A DNA stretch of 64,000 bases, taken from positions 1,984,001-2,048,000 of the forward strand of contig OY970300.1 of the NCBI GenBank assembly GCA_963716245.1. The letters run 5' to 3'. The position numbers and the translations under genes are program-made. This DNA is from VRUE01 sp963716245 (GTDB lineage: Bacteria; Actinomycetota; Thermoleophilia; Solirubrobacterales; 70-9). Below, piece by piece: positions 59,508 through 64,000 of this stretch; the first letter of the stretch is position 1, and each line of letters begins with the position of its first letter. Below the pieces are notes generated by a model that did not search any database, was not told the origin of the DNA, and saw only the letters and a program-made list of their open reading frames with translations.

Positions 59508-62500
59508 TCACTCGGTCGAGATCGACGGATCCGCCTGCACCTTGTGCGGCAGGACCATCAGGAAGTTGCTCACCGCGTCGGCGGCCAGCCCGAGCATCCG
59601 CTCGGCCTCCTCGTCCTGATCGGTCGCGCGCAGCTCGTCGGCGTAGTGCGAGAGCAGGTCTTCGACGTCGAGCAGGCCCTCGGCGTCGAGCTCCTTGAGC
59701 TCGACTTTGGCGCCCTCGCCGAGCCGCCGCTCGATCGCGTCGCGGTCGATCCCGAACGCGTTGTGGCGGACGTAGACGCGACCGCCGGTCATCCCAGCAC
59801 AGGCCCACGGCCCGAGGTCGCCGAGCACGACGGCGCGGCCCGAGGTCATGTACTCGAAGGCGAAGCCCTTCGCGTTGGCGCGGTCGACGATGCAGCCGCG
59901 GCTGTCGTCGATGTCGCCCTCCGGCTCGCCGCCGAGCACGACGTCGGCGCCCGAGAGGCGGATGCAGAAGCGCGAGTCGGCCGAGCCCTGTACGAACAGG
60001 CGGCCGCGCTGGGCGCCGTAGGCGAAGGACTTGCCGACCGAGCCGTTCAGGCGCTTGCCCTTCGCGCCCTTGCCCTTCAGCACCGCGACGGTCCCGCCGA
60101 GCATCGTCTTGCCGACGCCGTCCTGGGCGCCGCCCTCGACCCGGATCGAGACGCCGTAGGCGTTGAAGGCGCCGAAGCCCTGGCCGGCGACCGAGCCGCC
60201 GTTGAACTCGAGGCTGGCGAGCACGTCCTCGCCGGGCTCGGGACCGTCTTCGAAGATCCGCGAGCGGGCGATCGCCCCCGACAGCTCGGTGCCGAGCACG
60301 CGGTCGTTGGCGTCCGTGGCGCGCGGGAACTCGTTGCGGATCGTGCGTCCGGCGCAGATATCGCCCGCCAGCGACGCGATCTGGGCCGACGCTTCCTTGG
60401 CCTCCATGCGGATCGGCCGGGCGGCGACGAGGCCCGCCTCGGCGCGCTCCTCGGCCTCCTCGGCCACCGGCAGGTCGATCGGCTCGAGGTCGAGGAACTC
60501 CTCCAGCGGCGTGATCAGCGGCGCCAGGTCGACCTGCTCGTGGTGGGAGGTCTGCTCGAGCAGGTCGTAGCGGCCGACGAGGTCCTGGGCACGGTCGTAG
60601 CCGAGCGAGGCGACGACCTCCTTGACCTCCTCGCCCATCGCGGCGAAGAAGCGGGCGCAGCTCTCGGCGGCGCTGTCGATCTCCTGCGGGGTGAACTTCT
60701 TCAGGCCGTGCTGCTGGGCCTGCTCGACCGTCTCGATCTGGGTCGCGATGCCGACGTGGCAGGTGTCGAGCTGGCAGCCGCGGCAGATCGTGCAGCCGAG
60801 CGAGACCATCGCCAGGGTGCCGAAGCCGACCCGGTTGGCGCCGAGGCAGTGCAGCTTGACGATGTCGTGGCCGGTCCGGTAGCCGCCGTCGGCCCAGATC
60901 TCGACCCGGTTGCGGATCCCCGCCTCCATCAGCGCCCGGTGGACGGCGCGGGTGCCGATGTCCGAGGGCAGGCCGACGTGGCGCAGCGCGTGCTGTCGCG
61001 CCGCGCCGGTGCCGCCCTCGAAGCCCGAGAGGGTGATGATGTCGGCGCCGGCCTTGGCGATCCCGAGGCCGATCGTGCCGATGTTCGGCACGACGGGCAC
61101 CTTGACCGAGACGCGCACGTCGGGGTTGACCGTCTTCAGCTCGTCGATCAGCTCGGCCAGGTCCTCGATCGAGTAGAGGTCGTGGTTGTTGGAGGGTGAG
61201 ATCAGGTCGGTGCCGGGCGCCGCGTTACGCGCCGCGGCGACCTTCTCGGAGACCTTCTTGCCGGGCAGGTGGCCGCCCTCGCCGGGCTTGGCGCCCTGGC
61301 CGATCTTGATCTCGGCCAGGTAGGAGGAGTTGAGCATCTCGGCCGAGACGCCGAAGCGACCCGACGCGACCTGCTGGCCGCGCCACTTCCGGTAGTGCCC
61401 GTACATGTCGCGGATCTCGCCGCCCTCGCCGTTGACGCAGAGGATGTTGATCGCCTTGGCCGCCTCCGCGTAGGCGCGGAAGGCCGGCTCGGACTGCGAG
61501 CCGAAGCTCATCGAGGAGATCACGACGGGGTAGTCGTGGTGGCCGATGCCGGCGTCGACGCCGGCGGGGTCGACCGGGTCGCGGTCGCCCTTGAGGCCCA
61601 TGATGTGGCGCATCGAGATCGGGTTCGCCTGCTCCAGGTCGCGCACTTTCTCGCTGTACTCGGCGTAGGTGCCGGTCCCGTTCGCGGTCGCGATCGCGGC
61701 CTTGTAGACCTTGGGATAGAAGCGGAACGTCTTCGCCGGTTTGGCGGCGTCGTCCCCGGCGAGGTCGTGGGCGCGCTCGTTCGTGTCCTCGTCGAGCTCG
61801 GCGAAGCCGGTGCCTCCCTTCCCCGAGGCGGCGAACGCCTCGGTCTGGAAGATCTCGGCCAGCTCCGGCTTGACGCCGATCGAGGAGAACTGGCGCGCGT
61901 AGCCACGCACCTCGTGGATCCCGATCGTCGAGATCACTTTCTCGATCCCCTTTTTCAGCGCCGCGCAGAGGTTGCCGATGTCGGTCTCGTAGTCCTCGAC
62001 GCAGATCACCTCGACCATCGTGTACGGGCAGACGCCGTTGGCGCCCAGGCCGAGGGCGAGCATCGTGTCGTGGACGTTGCGCACGGCCGCCGAGCGCAGC
62101 ACGATCCCGCAGCGGCGCCGCAGGTTCTCCTCGCCCGGCTCGACCTTGAACAGCTTCAGCGCCTGGTCGACCGCCGAGGTCGCCAGGTGCGGGTCGAGGT
62201 AGCGCCGGTCGGCCTCGTAGACGGTGCGGTCGGTGAGGACGAGCAGCTCGGCCCCGTCGCGGACCTTCTTGACGGCTTCCTGCTTGATCCGCTCGATCGC
62301 GCCGCGGGTCGTCTCGGACTCCAGCAGCGAGATGTCGACGGCGGCGGCGCGGTCGCGGAACTCCTCCCAGAGGTCCTCGAGCAGGTAGGTGCGGTGCTCG
62401 CTGGCGATCCGGCGGTAGGCCTCGTCGGAGAGCGGCGCCAGGCCGTGGTGCCCGCCGAGGATCACCGGGAAGGAGGTCTCGACGGTGCGCGTGTCCTCGC

Positions 62501-64000
62501 CGGCGGCCTCGATCGAGGGACGGCGCCCGAACACGGTGCGGGTCGAGAAGTGCTCCATCTCGCGTTCGCGGTCGATCGCCGGGTTGGTGACCACGGCGAC
62601 CGTCTCCTTAAAGTAGTCGGCGAGGTTCTGCCGCTCGGGCGAGAGCGCCGCCAGCGGGCCGTCGTAGCCGAGCGAGCCGACCGGCTCAGACCCGTTCGAG
62701 GCCATCTGCTGGACGAGTTTGACGTCGTCGCGCTGCCAGCCGAAGCCGGCGAGCACGCGGTCGGAGACCTTGACCGGCTCCTCGGGCCCGGCGTCGGAGT
62801 AGCCCGGCACCTCGCCGCCCTCGAGCGGGCCGCCGGTGTCGAGCGCGCGATCGTAGGCCGCGACCGCCTCGGCGCCGCTGCGCGCGAGCCAGCGGTCGCG
62901 GACGATCCGCAGCATCGCGTCGTGGGCGTACAGGGTCGAGCGCTTCTGGGCGCGGTCGATCGAGACCAGCGCCTTCTCGCCCGGGGCGAGCGGCTTCGGC
63001 TCGGAGACCATCTTCGAGACCGGCACGACGCCCGGCTCGGAGCTGAACACGAAGTCGTCGCCGGTCTCGACCTGCCAGAGCGGCCGCAGGCCCATCGCGT
63101 CGGCCGAGAAGACGCACTCGTCGGCGTGGCGGGCGATCAGTGCGACCGGGCCCTGCGCGAACGGTCCCATCGCCTGGCGCAGGTACATGTAGAAGGGGTG
63201 CAGGTCGTCGGGCAGCGAGCGGATCTCGGCGACGATCGGCGGCACGACCATCTCCATCGCCTCGGCGAGGCTGAGCCGGTCGCGGCTGATCAGCGTCTCG
63301 ATCGTGCGGTTGAGGTCCTGCGAGTCCGAGGAGCCGGCCTGGATCGGCACGCCGAGCATCCTCGCCTCCTGGCGCAGCTGTTCGATCGTGTTGATCTCGC
63401 CGTTGTGGCCGAGCACCGAGAACGGCTGGACGCGCTTGAACGAGGGCCAGGTGTTGGTCGAGTAGCGGTTGTGGCCGAAGCAGCCGATCGTCTCGAAGCG
63501 CTCGTCGCGCAGGTCCGGGTAGTACTCGCCCAGCACCTTCGGCGCGCCCATCACCTTGTAGACGCAGGTGGTCGCCGAGAACGACGGCACGTGGACGCCG
63601 AGCCGGCTCTCCAGTTCGATCAGGAGGTCGAAGAGGACGCGGTCGCGCCGCTTGGGGTCGGCGACGAGGCCGGCGATCTGCCAGAAGTGGGGCTCCTCCT
63701 CGCGCGCGGTCGGGCCGAGCGCCGGCGAGTCGACGACGCCGATCCGCTCGGCGAGCACGCGGAAGCCGCCCTGGCCGAGCAGCTCGCGCGCGTCGTGGCA
63801 GATCCGCTCGCGGTCCTGCGAGCGCTCGATGAAGACGTGGGCGACGGCGAAGGCATCGTCGAGGGTCAGCGAGGGGTCGTGGCCCCCGGCGCGGACGTCC
63901 TCGGCCCAGATCTTGCGCGGGATGTCGAGCAGCAGTCCGCAGCCGTCGCCCTCGCCGTCGACGTTGCCGGCGCGGTGGAGCATCTTCTGCAGCGCCGGGA
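59508..64000 (-). CDS. gltB: Glutamate synthase large subunit, 5'-truncated by the window
   Basis: At least 1496 aa of the enzyme that makes glutamate from glutamine and 2-oxoglutarate. Visible in order are most of the glutamine amidotransferase domain ('GDGCGLLLDIPRKIW', 'CFGHNRYSTNTWPSF', 'LGHNGEINTI'), the central domain, the FMN-binding synthase domain ('PGEGGHLPGKKVSE', 'SPSNNHDLYSIEDLAELI', 'GFEGGTGAARQHALRHVGLP'), the 3Fe-4S cysteines ('GCTICRGCQLDTCHVG') and the GxGxG beta-helix. The frame continues beyond the ATG at 63983 (P-A-L-Q-K before it), so the start and the nucleophilic cysteine lie outside. gltD is not in the window. Confidence 0.95.
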   Translation of the reverse strand, partial: PALQKMLHRAGNVDGEGDGCGLLLDIPRKIWAEDVRAGGHDPSLTLDDAFAVAHVFIERSQDRERICHDARELLGQGGFRVLAERIGVVDSPALGPTAREEEPHFWQIAGLVADPKRRDRVLFDLLIELESRLGVHVPSFSATTCVYKVMGAPKVLGEYYPDLRDERFETIGCFGHNRYSTNTWPSFKRVQPFSVLGHNGEINTIEQLRQEARMLGVPIQAGSSDSQDLNRTIETLISRDRLSLAEAMEMVVPPIVAEIRSLPDDLHPFYMYLRQAMGPFAQGPVALIARHADECVFSADAMGLRPLWQVETGDDFVFSSEPGVVPVSKMVSEPKPLAPGEKALVSIDRAQKRSTLYAHDAMLRIVRDRWLARSGAEAVAAYDRALDTGGPLEGGEVPGYSDAGPEEPVKVSDRVLAGFGWQRDDVKLVQQMASNGSEPVGSLGYDGPLAALSPERQNLADYFKETVAVVTNPAIDREREMEHFSTRTVFGRRPSIEAAGEDTRTVETSFPVILGGHHGLAPLSDEAYRRIASEHRTYLLEDLWEEFRDRAAAVDISLLESETTRGAIERIKQEAVKKVRDGAELLVLTDRTVYEADRRYLDPHLATSAVDQALKLFKVEPGEENLRRRCGIVLRSAAVRNVHDTMLALGLGANGVCPYTMVEVICVEDYETDIGNLCAALKKGIEKVISTIGIHEVRGYARQFSSIGVKPELAEIFQTEAFAASGKGGTGFAELDEDTNERAHDLAGDDAAKPAKTFRFYPKVYKAAIATANGTGTYAEYSEKVRDLEQANPISMRHIMGLKGDRDPVDPAGVDAGIGHHDYPVVISSMSFGSQSEPAFRAYAEAAKAINILCVNGEGGEIRDMYGHYRKWRGQQVASGRFGVSAEMLNSSYLAEIKIGQGAKPGEGGHLPGKKVSEKVAAARNAAPGTDLISPSNNHDLYSIEDLAELIDELKTVNPDVRVSVKVPVVPNIGTIGLGIAKAGADIITLSGFEGGTGAARQHALRHVGLPSDIGTRAVHRALMEAGIRNRVEIWADGGYRTGHDIVKLHCLGANRVGFGTLAMVSLGCTICRGCQLDTCHVGIATQIETVEQAQQHGLKKFTPQEIDSAAESCARFFAAMGEEVKEVVASLGYDRAQDLVGRYDLLEQTSHHEQVDLAPLITPLEEFLDLEPIDLPVAEEAEERAEAGLVAARPIRMEAKEASAQIASLAGDICAGRTIRNEFPRATDANDRVLGTELSGAIARSRIFEDGPEPGEDVLASLEFNGGSVAGQGFGAFNAYGVSIRVEGGAQDGVGKTMLGGTVAVLKGKGAKGKRLNGSVGKSFAYGAQRGRLFVQGSADSRFCIRLSGADVVLGGEPEGDIDDSRGCIVDRANAKGFAFEYMTSGRAVVLGDLGPWACAGMTGGRVYVRHNAFGIDRDAIERRLGEGAKVELKELDAEGLLDVEDLLSHYADELRATDQDEEAERMLGLAADAVSNFLMVLPHKVQADPSISTE

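Noticed and set aside
63981..63983. ATG at 63983 as the true gltB start
   Set aside because: The amidotransferase nucleophile cysteine and the first strand are missing, and the frame continues to the window edge, so the gene is truncated.

Overview
The window reads as a high-GC chromosomal segment from an actinobacterium, most likely of the class Thermoleophilia (Solirubrobacterales-like). The indications are GC-rich codons throughout, very large secreted NHL/fibronectin-type proteins with a basic tail and the 'RAWEMVSPPDKSGGD' signature, an AddAB-type nuclease, a WS/DGAT acyltransferase, and many genes whose start lies 6-9 nt after a TAnnnT -10 box with no Shine-Dalgarno sequence, as in leaderless transcripts. 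The lineage is an inference from gene content. I see no rRNA, tRNA, transposase, phage or CRISPR.

Layout. 1-9.3 kb: two TetR regulators flank an operon for two giant exported proteins; the promoter of the first tetR and that of the operon share a 26-bp box over the -35. 9.4-14.5 kb: htpX, then a NarL-type histidine kinase and response regulator separated by an antisense AbiEi/DUF559 gene with a frameshift, then a frameshifted 14-TM-type MFS exporter. 14.5-21.5 kb: Fe-S assembly in two blocks, rrf2-sufC-sufS-sufU and rieske-sufB-sufD, separated by a VOC protein; a SufT-like DUF59 gene lies at 40 kb. 21.6-27 kb: UV endonuclease, then a sugar ABC importer (binding protein and two permeases, no ATPase) overlapping a debranching-enzyme-like glycosidase, with a LacI-type palindrome upstream. 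27-36 kb: redox and membrane genes (FAD oxidoreductase, SRPBCC, SDR, DUF2071, small membrane proteins, a cupredoxin-like protein with a polytopic partner, a PqqC/CADD-like enzyme, a DipZ-like protein without its cysteines). 36-42 kb: ispH, WS/DGAT, fxsA, an Abi/HEPN-like gene, HAD, and a possible small RNA or attenuator. 42.8-49.3 kb: addB-addA. 49.3-57.7 kb: DUF899, an MMPL transporter, xseAB, HxlR, a MarP-like periplasmic protease, a penicillin-binding protein and a lipoprotein. 57.8-64 kb: SRPBCC, a zinc-ribbon/FHA protein that seems to start at AUC, a coiled-coil protein and the 5'-truncated gltB.

Much of the window is housekeeping or envelope biology. The least explained parts are the giant secreted pair with its shared promoter box, a family of about 52-bp palindromes present three times between genes (18.4, 32.3 and 57.8 kb), a 95-bp nested palindrome holding the stop codons of two convergent genes, the split two-component system, and the promoter-hairpin-T-tract unit at 42.1 kb. 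Two single-base frameshifts in C/G runs lie 1.5 kb apart and may be sequencing errors. All functional statements rest on reading motifs by eye; no database search was run.
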